A program made the translations under genes and the position numbers. Of a DNA stretch of 37,237 bases, positions 28,184-35,745 are shown one piece after another. The notes under the pieces are model-generated. The model saw only the letters and a program-made list of their open reading frames with translations, was not told the DNA's origin and searched no databases. Origin of the DNA: an uncultured Pseudomonadota bacterium (GTDB lineage Bacteria; Pseudomonadota; Gammaproteobacteria; Burkholderiales; JALYOK01); contig CADEHE010000006.1 of NCBI GenBank assembly GCA_902826775.1, positions 1-37,237 of the forward strand. Reading direction: 5' to 3'. Numbering within the stretch: the first letter of the stretch is position 1; every line of letters starts with the position of its first letter.

Positions 28184-29161
28184 TCAGCGCTGCGAATCGA
28201 AAAAACGCAGCAAGCGCGCCGGCAACCACGCGCCATTGCCGGGAAACGGTCCGCTGGTGAAACCGGCGTGACCGCCGCCCGCAGACATTTCGAAGGTAAC
28301 TGCAGGTGCGACGTTTATGTCACCGAGGAGGTGCGCCGGCAAGAACGGGTCGTTGCGCGCGTGCAGCAGCAGTGTCGGCACCGCAATCGCATGCAAGTAG
28401 TGCGCGGCGCTGCAGCGATTCCAGTAGTCGTCGACATCGCGGAAACCATGCACGGGCGCAGTATAAGCGTCGTCATACTCTCTCATAGTACCGGCCTGAG
28501 AGACATATTGGACATTAATGATGGGGCTATACTCTTCGTGCCGATGTAAAACTTTCGGCTTCATCGTGCGCAAGAACCAGCGCGTGTAGAGACGATTGAA
28601 GCCGCGTGCGAGATTATCGCCCGCGGCCGTGAGATTGAGTGGCACAGAGATGGCGGCAAGCGCACTGACTATGTCCGCGGCGGCGCCGCCGCGCTCGCCA
28701 GCCCACTTCAGTAAAGCGTTGCCCCCCAGCGATACGCCCACGGCGTAAAGCGGCGCTGCGCCGGCGACGGCGCGTGCGCGGCGCAAAATCCACTCTATCT
28801 CCGCGCTATCGCCGGAATGATAGGCGCGCGCCAGCCGGTTGGGCGTTCCGCTACAACCACGAAAATGCGCGACTGCGGCGCGCCAGCCACGCGCGCTAAG
28901 CGCATGCATCAGGCTCAGCGCGTAATGGCTGTGTGAGCAACCTTCGAGGCCATGAAACAGCAGCACGGTCGGCGCATCGCTGGAAGCGGCGCCGCTCGGC
29001 AGCCAATCGACATCGATGAAATCGCCGTCGGGTGTGTCCCAGCGCTCGCGCCGGTACGCCACCCGCGGCCGCGGCGCCAGCAGCGCGGCGTAAATGGTTT
29101 GCAGGTGGCCGCCGGGCAGCCACCACGGCGCACGGTAGGCGAGATCGCGCGCGCGGCTCAT
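28184..29161 (-). CDS. YheT-family alpha/beta hydrolase
   Basis: A 325-residue hydrolase of the YheT/ABHD1-3 group. Family opening WWLPGGHLQTIYAAL (13-27), oxyanion region LLFHGLEG (67-74), nucleophile elbow G-V-S144-L-G-G-N, Asp271 in LLHARNDPFLP and His298 in GGGHAGF. Substrate in bacteria is not known; eukaryotic relatives cleave acyl esters. ATG at 29161 is chosen; a TTG at 29185 would add eight residues. It lies 36 bases downstream of a small secreted protein gene on the same strand. Confidence 0.92.
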   Translation of the reverse strand: MSRARDLAYRAPWWLPGGHLQTIYAALLAPRPRVAYRRERWDTPDGDFIDVDWLPSGAASSDAPTVLLFHGLEGCSHSHYALSLMHALSARGWRAAVAHFRGCSGTPNRLARAYHSGDSAEIEWILRRARAVAGAAPLYAVGVSLGGNALLKWAGERGGAAADIVSALAAISVPLNLTAAGDNLARGFNRLYTRWFLRTMKPKVLHRHEEYSPIINVQYVSQAGTMREYDDAYTAPVHGFRDVDDYWNRCSAAHYLHAIAVPTLLLHARNDPFLPAHLLGDINVAPAVTFEMSAGGGHAGFTSGPFPGNGAWLPARLLRFFDSQR

Positions 29162-29197
29162 GCGCGCGCCGATGTGGGAGAGCAATGCAGCCGCTGG

Positions 29198-29374
29198 CTA
29201 TGCCTCGAGCCCGCAATCCACGCGCACGACATAAGTGACCGAGTCGATCGTCAGCCGCACTGTTGCTTTGCCGGCAGACTGGCATTCGACTACCGCTCGC
29301 GCGGGAGATTTTGCCGTTAAAGGCAAGCTGATCAGTGCGACGGCGAGCGCCAGGCTTTTGAAGAAGACGGACAT
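29198..29374 (-). CDS. Small secreted protein (58 residues)
   Basis: A clear ribosome site (CAGGAG) stands before the ATG at 29374. Residues 1-27 form a signal peptide (MSVFFKSLALAVALISLPLT, then AKSPARA). The mature part is about 31 residues, with two cysteines and two short strands (ECQSAGKATVRLTIDSVTYV, then VRVDCGLEA), so it may hold one disulfide. No family recognised. Confidence 0.6.
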   Translation of the reverse strand: MSVFFKSLALAVALISLPLTAKSPARAVVECQSAGKATVRLTIDSVTYVVRVDCGLEA

Positions 29375-29494
29375 GATTTGCTCCTGATCCTGCGCGCAAG
29401 CGCTCGCACGAAAGCATGACTTTAGCACGCTGGCGCGGCGCAAAGCCCGAGCCGGCATCGAGCCGATGCAACGCAGAGGCACAGGGCGCGTTTG

Positions 29495-30256
29495 CTAAAA
29501 GTTGATGAGGCCGATGGCGTAAACGCCGCCGCCTTGATCGCGGCCAAACAGGCGCACCAAGCTCGCCAACTCGGCCGGTGCGCCGGGCGCAAGCTTTGCG
29601 CTTCCCTGAAAGTTCAAACGTGTGGCGGCTGACCAAGCACCGCTGCCCTCGATCAGCAGGGGTCCGGTTGGCGAGGAGAGCTTAAAGTTGATCGGCCCGT
29701 TGTCGAGTTGCGCATCTAGTTTGTAGTCACCCAGCGGATTGACTTTCGACATTTTGGTTGCGAAACCACGCCACGTGGCGGCGAGCTTGCCCTTAACCTG
29801 GTTCGTGCTGATTGCCAGTGATTCGCTTGCAACTTCTACCGTGCCACCCGGCTGCAGCAGATTGAGCTGCGGAACAAACTGCGAGATCAACGCGGCTGAT
29901 AACTGTGCGCGCAGATCGGCAAGTGTTACTACGCGATCTAAGCCAACACTAACGCCGGTTTGTACCCGGCCGCCGAGCGGCAGGTCCGGCACCTCGATGC
30001 TGGCGCTGATCTTGCCGGTGAGCAGCGTCCACGGTCGCAAGCGCCAATGCACTTGACCGAGATCCAGCAGCGTACCTTGCGGTAGACGCGCTTGCACGTG
30101 CGCGCGACCATTCCAGAGGGAGCCTTGCGGCTGCTGCATAGCCATATGCGGCGCGAACTTGGCCAACATGTAGTTGAGCAACCAAGCGGGGGCCTGGCCG
30201 AATAAGAATGCGCTCAGCAGCAGCGCGCCGCCGAGGACGAGGGAACGGGTGCGCAC
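29495..30256 (-). CDS. gspN: Type II secretion system protein N
   Basis: A 253-residue inner-membrane protein with one N-terminal anchor (about 6-27) and a periplasmic beta-rich domain typical of GspN: PQGSLWNGRAHVQ, LGQVHWRLRPWTLLTGKI, LSSPTGPLLIEGSGAW. GspN is an accessory part of the T2SS, not universal. Starts with GTG at 30256, 41 bases after gspM, and closes the operon. It has no clear terminator; the next gene on this strand begins 120 bases further on with its own ribosome site. Confidence 0.85.
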   Translation of the reverse strand: MRTRSLVLGGALLLSAFLFGQAPAWLLNYMLAKFAPHMAMQQPQGSLWNGRAHVQARLPQGTLLDLGQVHWRLRPWTLLTGKISASIEVPDLPLGGRVQTGVSVGLDRVVTLADLRAQLSAALISQFVPQLNLLQPGGTVEVASESLAISTNQVKGKLAATWRGFATKMSKVNPLGDYKLDAQLDNGPINFKLSSPTGPLLIEGSGAWSAATRLNFQGSAKLAPGAPAELASLVRLFGRDQGGGVYAIGLINF

Positions 30257-30297
30257 GGGGAGGCGGTTCTTGTGCGAGCTTTAGTCCGTCACCGGCA

Positions 30298-30792
30298 TCA
30301 CTTCGCCGTAGCCAGCACCGCGCGCACTTTGACCATGCCTGGATCGGGCAGCGCTTCGAGCTGACCTGATTCGAGTTTGGCGCCGTATTGCGCGTGCATC
30401 GTCGACAACAGCGCGATCCAGGTGTCGAACGCCACGCTTTCAAGCGTGACACTGACCCGGTTGGGATCCGTGCTGCGCACCTCGCTCAGGTTCTTGCTCA
30501 GTCCGGCAGTTGCCGCCGCTTGTGTTAGGAGTTGGCTGAGGTCACCGGATTGCGCGGCATTGCTGCCGGCACGTGCTTTGAGTTGTTGCGCCAGTGCGGA
30601 CTGCGCTTTGACTTGTTCGGCGCTCAAGCGCAGCTCCGGCACGTTGCGGCGCAGGCGCTCGCGCGATTTGAGCAGCGGTTGCCAGAGCAGCGCATCGATC
30701 AACGCAATAAGCAGTAGGCCGCCGGCGATCAGCACAATCCAACGCTCGCGGCTGTTGCGCGCGCGCCAAAACTCGAGCAGCGCTTCTTTCAT
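30298..30792 (-). CDS. gspM: Type II secretion system protein M
   Basis: A 164-residue inner-membrane protein: short cytoplasmic start with the family motif RNSRERWIVLIAGGLLLIAL, one transmembrane helix (about 17-37), a coiled region, and a periplasmic ferredoxin-like domain (VSVTLESVAFDTWIALLSTM). GspM binds GspL and supports the assembly platform. Its ATG overlaps the gspL stop by four bases. Confidence 0.88.
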   Translation of the reverse strand: MKEALLEFWRARNSRERWIVLIAGGLLLIALIDALLWQPLLKSRERLRRNVPELRLSAEQVKAQSALAQQLKARAGSNAAQSGDLSQLLTQAAATAGLSKNLSEVRSTDPNRVSVTLESVAFDTWIALLSTMHAQYGAKLESGQLEALPDPGMVKVRAVLATAK

Positions 30793-32036
30793 GAACGCTT
30801 CACCCGCAAGACGATACGCGCTTCGCTACCGCTAGCGCTGCGGTTGACTGCCTCCACGCTCAGCTGCACCGGCGGCTGCGGCGCTTGCGCTTTCAGCGCG
30901 TCCGGATTGGCTTCGCTCGGCAAAATGAGATCCACGCGCAGTTCGCCGTCTAGGAACGCGAGTGACTTGATCTTGGTTCCCGGTGCACTGCGCACTACCG
31001 GCGCGAGCTGTTGCAGCAGCGGGAGAAAATCGCTCGCTGTCATTTCGCCCGAGGCGCCGCGCAGATAGTTGATGCGAGACTGCAGCACCGTCTCGACCGT
31101 ATCTTTGTCCACTTTCGCATCGGGGAATACGCCGCGCACGGTCTGCACCATTTGTGCTTGCAGCGCCTGCTTTTCGCGCGAAAGGCGCCACCATTCGTAC
31201 CCGGCGATGCTCACTTGCAGTAGCGCGATCATCGCCGCCAGCGTCAAAGCGGGCTTTAGACGCGGCAATAAATCTTTCATGCCGAGGTTCTGCGCAAAGT
31301 CGCCCTGCAGCAGGTCGATACTGCCCGCGTTCGGGATCACTGCCGATGCAAAGTCCCACTCGCGCTCCAGCACCACCGAAGTACCGAGCGCATCGGCCCA
31401 AACATCTGTGTTGGGCAGCGCGCCCGGTGTGCCGCCGGCCACGGGGCGCACCACTATGGGCTGCGGCGCATTCTGCTGCTCGCGCGCGAGCTTGAGCGAT
31501 TGCGCCAGTTCCAGCGGAGGGATCGCTTCGTTGACTGCGTTCAGCGCGAAGCCGCTATAGGTTCCGGTGCGCACAAAGCTTTCCAGGCCATTCCAGGCCA
31601 AGGTCCACGAACCCGGCTCGAAATTGGGCAGCAATGTTTCAACCAGAATGCGCTGCGGCATCAATCCAGCTTGCTTCACGGTGTCGATTACCGCCCGCAA
31701 CCACGCTTTTTCGATCACGGCAACAGGCGTACTGCCGTCGGGTTGTCGCGGCCCGGCAGCCACGTGCAACTCTTCGGGATCTTGCAGTACTTGCTCTTCG
31801 ACTGCGAACGGTAGCATCTGCCGCAGCTTGGCGCCGCGCACCGGTGGCAGCTTGACGCTGGTCAGCAGCACCACGCTGGCAGGCACGATCAGCTCGACTT
31901 GCTCGCTCTTGGCAATGTCGGCGAGCAGGGCGCGGCCGCTGCGCTGCACGGCGCCGTCCTTGCCGATCAACGCCCAAGGCAGTAGATCTGCGCCGTCGGC
32001 GCCTAAACCGGACTCGGGAATTCGGATACGCAGCAT
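30789..32036 (-). CDS. gspL: Type II secretion system protein L
   Basis: A 415-residue protein with an actin-like cytoplasmic domain (about 1-250, with LLTSVKLPPVRGAKLRQMLP and AVEEQVLQDPEELHVA), one membrane helix (near 262-280, LTLAAMIALLQVSIAGYEW) and a periplasmic domain ending in RIVLRVKRS. GspL recruits the GspE ATPase to the membrane. The partner gspE is not in the window. It follows gspK by 17 bases. Confidence 0.9.
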   Translation of the reverse strand: MLRIRIPESGLGADGADLLPWALIGKDGAVQRSGRALLADIAKSEQVELIVPASVVLLTSVKLPPVRGAKLRQMLPFAVEEQVLQDPEELHVAAGPRQPDGSTPVAVIEKAWLRAVIDTVKQAGLMPQRILVETLLPNFEPGSWTLAWNGLESFVRTGTYSGFALNAVNEAIPPLELAQSLKLAREQQNAPQPIVVRPVAGGTPGALPNTDVWADALGTSVVLEREWDFASAVIPNAGSIDLLQGDFAQNLGMKDLLPRLKPALTLAAMIALLQVSIAGYEWWRLSREKQALQAQMVQTVRGVFPDAKVDKDTVETVLQSRINYLRGASGEMTASDFLPLLQQLAPVVRSAPGTKIKSLAFLDGELRVDLILPSEANPDALKAQAPQPPVQLSVEAVNRSASGSEARIVLRVKRS

Positions 32037-32053
32037 CGTTTACTCGGTTTCGT

Positions 32054-33082
32054 TTATTGTTGCCGCTGCCACAGCAACTTGGGCCGGCCCGCGGGTTGGC
32101 GCTGTACCAGCGCCAGGTAACTTAGTTCGGTGCGGCTAAATTGCACCGCAGCGTTGAGTAAGAAAAAGTCGCTTTTCACGTCGATCATATTCGGATTCAG
32201 CAGTTTAAGCGTCTTGGTGCGTTCTTTGAAAGCGTTGAGATCATCGAAGGCATCTTTCTCGCGCTTTTCCACCAAGTCTTTCGCGGCGTCCAAGCCCAAA
32301 TCTTCGAATAGCGCAGTCAACACTTCCGCCGTGGCCGTGTTGACATTTACTGGTGTGCCGCGCGGCAACGCGGTGACGAATGGCCGCAAGCGCTTGACGA
32401 TCTCCGGCGTGAAACCCTTGATCCGGTATAGCGCGTTGATGTCGATCAGCAACCGGTTCGCCGCGCGATAGGGGTCGTTGCCGCCTAGATAATCGAGGTC
32501 TTCGGCGCCGCCCGGAAAGCTCACTTGATCATCGGCATCGATCCAATCGCGCACTGCGTTCGCTAGATCGCTCGGCAACTCCAGCACCGTCAACAAGCGG
32601 CGAAATACCACGCCATCGGTATCGCGATCGGTCAGCGAGTTGAGGTTATAGCGTCCCTGCGCATCGCTGATTTTGCCAACGAACTGCCCGCCCTCGACCG
32701 GTGTGGGTTCCAGACTGCGCGCCCAATCCTCGCCCAAGTGATCGACCTTATTGCCTTGGCCGCCATCCTCAGCAAGAATCAAGCGCCCCCAGTCGAGCGC
32801 CGCGCGCGCAACGGCTTGGCCTTGCGCCAAGGCAGTTAAGTTCTCGCTTTGGCGGATGAGCAGTTGCTGCTGCCACACCATGTAACTCGCCGCCGTTGTT
32901 GCAAGTGCGACGACTAACAAAGCCAGCACGATGGCCAGGCCTTGTTGCTTTTTAGGATTGCGGATTGCGGAGTGAGGATTGAGCGGTGAGAAGCGAGCAG
33001 CGCCGATCGAGCCGCGCGAGTTGCACCCGCGCGGCTCGCGTCGCTCAAGCCTGTATCCTGGTTCCCGATTATTCCGGCTCAT
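32054..33082 (-). CDS. gspK: Type II secretion minor pseudopilin K, with unusually long leader
   Basis: A 342-residue minor pseudopilin that sits at the tip of the pseudopilus with GspI and GspJ. The prepilin site is KKQQG followed by the hydrophobic stretch LAIVLALLVVALATTAASYM (about 49-68). The large globular domain has GRYNLNSL, AVRDWIDADDQVSFPGGAEDLDYL and the helix-hairpin-helix-like PVNVNTATAEVLTAL. Before the prepilin site lie about 45 extra residues (RLERREPRGCNSRG, then NPHSAIRNP), where most GspK have under ten. No alternative start codon exists between the ATG at 33082 and the prepilin site, and that ATG overlaps the gspJ stop by four bases, so the long leader is probably real. 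Confidence 0.9.
   Translation of the reverse strand: MSRNNREPGYRLERREPRGCNSRGSIGAARFSPLNPHSAIRNPKKQQGLAIVLALLVVALATTAASYMVWQQQLLIRQSENLTALAQGQAVARAALDWGRLILAEDGGQGNKVDHLGEDWARSLEPTPVEGGQFVGKISDAQGRYNLNSLTDRDTDGVVFRRLLTVLELPSDLANAVRDWIDADDQVSFPGGAEDLDYLGGNDPYRAANRLLIDINALYRIKGFTPEIVKRLRPFVTALPRGTPVNVNTATAEVLTALFEDLGLDAAKDLVEKREKDAFDDLNAFKERTKTLKLLNPNMIDVKSDFFLLNAAVQFSRTELSYLALVQRQPAGRPKLLWQRQQ
32951..32980. repeat. Short GGATTGCGGATTG-type repeat inside the gspK leader
   Basis: GGATTGCGGATTGCGG followed by AGTG and AGGATTG: a decayed tandem repeat of about 7-8 bases. Such strings are common in intergenic DNA, not in genes, and here encode part of the gspK leader (SAIRNP on the minus strand). 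Confidence 0.5.
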
Positions 33083-33696
33083 GGCAGGGCGATGGTACGA
33101 GTGTAGCTAGCACCGCTGGCCATGGTTAACACCAACTGTACCCCACGCGGCAGGGATTCCGGCGGACCGCCGCCGACAGTTAGTTGCGGCCATTTGTTTT
33201 GCCAGCGGTTTTGACCGTCGAGGTAGCGCAATTCGATGCGGGAGACGTTTTCCAGCAAGGTGCTTGGGTTCGGCGTGGCGCGCGGTGCTTGATCGAGCGC
33301 GGGCCAAGAAAGTAGTTCGAGCCGGCCTTCTTTCACTCGGTAACCGATGCGTTGCAGATCTGCGAGCTTGCCGGCGTGCGCCGGCGCGCCCATGCGCGTC
33401 ATCACTACGGCTGCACCCGCTTCTTCCAGCCCGTCGGGAGCGCCGATAAATGCCGCCTTTTCCACGCCGTAGCTGTCGCGGATGGAACGATCGACCACAG
33501 CGGAGAAATCCGCATCGATGCGCGCCATTGCCTGTGCCAAGTCGCGCAAGCGCTCGTTCTCGCTGGCGATACGCTCGCGCGCCGTCAACATTGCCGAAAG
33601 GCCACGGTAAGCGATTACCGAGACCAAGGCCATGATGGCCACTGCCACGATGATCTCGATGAGGGTAAACCCGTTGCGTTGCTTGCCCAGATTCAT
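33079..33696 (-). CDS. gspJ: Type II secretion minor pseudopilin J
   Basis: A 205-residue minor pseudopilin. Short leader MNLGKQRNG, cleavage before F10 of FTLIEIIVAVAIMALVSVIAYRGLSAM, with the conserved Glu at position +5. The globular domain shows RLRDLAQAMARIDADF and FIGAPDGLEEAGAAVVMTR as in GspJ. Overlaps both neighbours by four bases. Confidence 0.92.
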   Translation of the reverse strand: MNLGKQRNGFTLIEIIVAVAIMALVSVIAYRGLSAMLTARERIASENERLRDLAQAMARIDADFSAVVDRSIRDSYGVEKAAFIGAPDGLEEAGAAVVMTRMGAPAHAGKLADLQRIGYRVKEGRLELLSWPALDQAPRATPNPSTLLENVSRIELRYLDGQNRWQNKWPQLTVGGGPPESLPRGVQLVLTMASGASYTRTIALP

Positions 33697-34211
33697 TGGT
33701 TGCCGCTCGGCACCGGTTGCCCATCGGTGGGGCCAGGGGTTGACTCGTTTTCTGGCGCAGGTGCACCAGGATTGTTGGGATCGCCGGGATTCTGTTGATT
33801 ATCTGGGTTCGGCGTGCCCGCGGCGCCGGCGCTGATGGCGGGCACGTCGGTGAGGTAGCCGACCAGTCTCGCGGCAACGTATTCCGGTGCATTGGCACCA
33901 CTCACCGAAATCTCGACGCGTAAAATCGCAGCATTCTTAGTTTGTGTGACGCTTTCTTTCCAGAGGTAACGCAAAGCGCCTTGCTCGGCTTCGCCGCTGC
34001 GCTCGCCTTTGTCGGGCAGCTTATCGGCCAGTTGCAGCTCAGCAAGGCGATTTTGCGCCACCCAGCCGGCAAACAACTTGGTCTTGAGGGTCGCGCTGCT
34101 GTCGGCGGTTCCGTGCGTCGCGCGCCCGGTAGCGGCGAGCGCGATCGCCAGAATCGCCAAGGCGATGATGACCTCGATCAGAGTAAACCCGCGGCTGGGT
34201 GCGCGCATCAT
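33693..34211 (-). CDS. gspI: Type II secretion minor pseudopilin I, with Pro/Asn-rich tail
   Basis: A 172-residue minor pseudopilin. Leader MMRAPSRG, then FTLIEVIIALAILAIALAATG with Glu at +5, and the family block AGWVAQNRLAEL. The core ends near residue 128; the last about 42 residues are low-complexity (NPDNQQNPGDPNNPGAPAPE and on), rich in Pro, Asn and Gly, and not part of the usual fold. GspI nucleates the pseudopilus tip. Overlaps gspH and gspJ by four bases each. Confidence 0.9.
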   Translation of the reverse strand: MMRAPSRGFTLIEVIIALAILAIALAATGRATHGTADSSATLKTKLFAGWVAQNRLAELQLADKLPDKGERSGEAEQGALRYLWKESVTQTKNAAILRVEISVSGANAPEYVAARLVGYLTDVPAISAGAAGTPNPDNQQNPGDPNNPGAPAPENESTPGPTDGQPVPSGNQ

Positions 34212-34714
34212 TGCGTGGCCAGCACCCGGACGCGGCCCACCGCATCGCCTTGGACCTTACTGCGCGCTTGGCCGTAGGCGAGCGTTGCTTCGAATGAAGC
34301 GGCAAGGCCGCCCGGCGCGAACACCAGCAGTTCACCGGGTTTCATCACTGCGTTGTTGACGCGCAGCTCCAGCATGCTGATGCGCTCCGGCAACTGGCGT
34401 TGCCGAAACAGCTCGTCGCCTTCCACTTTGGCCCAGTCGTCTTTGTTGGGACGCCAGAACTGGTAAGTTCCTCCTTCTTCCGACCAGGCAATTGGCCGCC
34501 CGGTGAGGATCGCATCGTCATGGGCGGATTGCAGCAGCAGAGCGAGGCGTTCGCTGGTTTCATGCAACAACGCGCTTTCGTCGCGCGTAAACGAAAGCGA
34601 TACGCTTGCCACGACGATGCCCATGATTACCAGCACCACCAAGATCTCGATCAACGTGAAGCCCAGAGCTCGGCGCTTATCGAGTACTGTCTGTAGGATG
34701 ATCCTGGAAGTCAA
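34208..34714 (-). CDS. gspH: Type II secretion minor pseudopilin H
   Basis: A 168-residue minor pseudopilin. Prepilin site at RALG followed by FTLIEILVVLVIMGIVVASV, Glu at +5; then ERLALLLQSAHDDAILTGRPIAW, the GspH block, and FWRPNKDDW. The only in-frame start before the leader is a TTG at 34714, giving an 18-residue leader. It follows gspG by 44 bases. Confidence 0.9.
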   Translation of the reverse strand: MTSRIILQTVLDKRRALGFTLIEILVVLVIMGIVVASVSLSFTRDESALLHETSERLALLLQSAHDDAILTGRPIAWSEEGGTYQFWRPNKDDWAKVEGDELFRQRQLPERISMLELRVNNAVMKPGELLVFAPGGLAASFEATLAYGQARSKVQGDAVGRVRVLATQ

Positions 34715-34758
34715 TCTGGTCGGGTGTAACAGAGGTGATCAGTCGGCAGTATGGTAAT

Positions 34759-35187
34759 TTACTGCATCCAATTGCCGATGTCGGCGTCATTGGCTTCGCC
34801 GCCTTTTTCGCCATCGGCGCCGAAGCTGTAGACGTCAATTTCACCGTTCTGTCCGGGACTCAGATAGCGGTACTCGCGTCCCCAAGGATCTTTGGGCAGG
34901 CGCTCAACATAACCACCGGTTTTCCAGTTCGCCGGCACGGGCGGCGTGGCCGGTTTCGCGACCAGCGCTTGCAAGCCTTGCTCCGTGCTGGGGTAGCTTT
35001 GGTTATCCAGACGATACATTTTCAGCGCTGTCATCAGGTTGTTGATGTCGGAGCGCGCGGCGGCGCGGCGAGCGTCGTCGGGACGAGAAATGACTTTCGG
35101 CACCACCAGCACGGCGAGAATGCCGAGAATGATGATGACGACCATGACTTCGATGAGCGTAAAGCCGGCGTGGCGCTGCAGTTTCAT
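34759..35187 (-). CDS. gspG: Type II secretion major pseudopilin G
   Basis: A 142-residue protein, the main subunit of the pseudopilus. Leader MKLQRHAG, then FTLIEVMVVIIILGILAVLV with Glu at +5, and the diagnostic core: DINNLMTALKMYRLDNQSYP, TEQGLQAL, DPWGREYRYLSPG and the C-terminal GADGEKGGE calcium loop. The ATG at 35187 gives a normal leader; an upstream in-frame TTG would add eleven residues. First gene of the gsp run here; gspC, D, E and F are not adjacent. Confidence 0.96.
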   Translation of the reverse strand: MKLQRHAGFTLIEVMVVIIILGILAVLVVPKVISRPDDARRAAARSDINNLMTALKMYRLDNQSYPSTEQGLQALVAKPATPPVPANWKTGGYVERLPKDPWGREYRYLSPGQNGEIDVYSFGADGEKGGEANDADIGNWMQ

Positions 35188-35219
35188 ATTTGTTGTGACG
35201 TGGGTACTTGAGTGCTGCA

Positions 35220-35225
35220 ATTATA
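35220..35225 (-). promoter_or_regulatory. Candidate -10 element before gspG
   Basis: A perfect TATAAT on the minus strand, 32 bases before the gspG ATG, in the 72-base gap after the CPBP gene. The matching -35 position (TGAGCG) is poor, so either a weak promoter or chance. Confidence 0.35.
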
Positions 35226-35259
35226 GAGTAAGGGGTTGCTGCCGCTCAGCATGACCAGT

Positions 35260-35745
35260 TCAAATCGCGGGCGGAAAGAACCACCAAAAATATCCTGCGT
35301 TGTAAGCTACGTGTAGCAATATGGCCGGCGTTACACTCGCATGGCGTTCGCGAAAGTAGCCAAACACCAGCGAAGGAAAGTAAACACCCAAGGCCCACAG
35401 CGGCGCGTGATTGATCAGGTGCGCCAGCGCGAACAATGCGCTGGTCATCAGATTCGCGTGGCTTAATCCGGCTCGCCGGCGCGCGCCCCAACTTTGTTCC
35501 AGCAGCCAGCCCTGCAGCCAGCCGCGAAACACCAGTTCTTCCACTACCGGCATCACCAGCGCAAGATGCAGATAGGCGAGCGGTTGAGTCAGTGGACGTG
35601 CCGCGCTCGGCTGCTGCCCGGCAAAAAGCAACAAGCCCCAAAACAGTGGCCCAGCCGCGAGCGCAAGCCACCACTGCCAATCTTTGCTGATGCGCTTAAG
35701 CGCGCGCGCTAGCGCGCGCCCAGCCGGCGCCAAGCGTAGCCGCAC
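35260..35745 (-). CDS. CPBP-family glutamic intramembrane protease, probable sorting protease (MrtJ-like)
   Basis: About 161 residues with several membrane helices and the three motifs of CPBP/Rce1-type proteases: VVEELVFRGWLQGW (EExxxR), ALFALAHLINH (FxxxH) and LLHVAYNAGYF (HxxxN). It starts inside the end of the S8 protease gene; GTG at 35745 or TTG at 35733 are possible starts, the frame being open to 35802. Overlap with a substrate-like protein that ends in a Cys-containing hydrophobic tail suggests that it cleaves this tail, as proposed for the JDVT-CTERM/MrtJ sorting system. Family is firm; pairing is inference. Confidence 0.75.
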   Translation of the reverse strand: MRLRLAPAGRALARALKRISKDWQWWLALAAGPLFWGLLLFAGQQPSAARPLTQPLAYLHLALVMPVVEELVFRGWLQGWLLEQSWGARRRAGLSHANLMTSALFALAHLINHAPLWALGVYFPSLVFGYFRERHASVTPAILLHVAYNAGYFWWFFPPAI

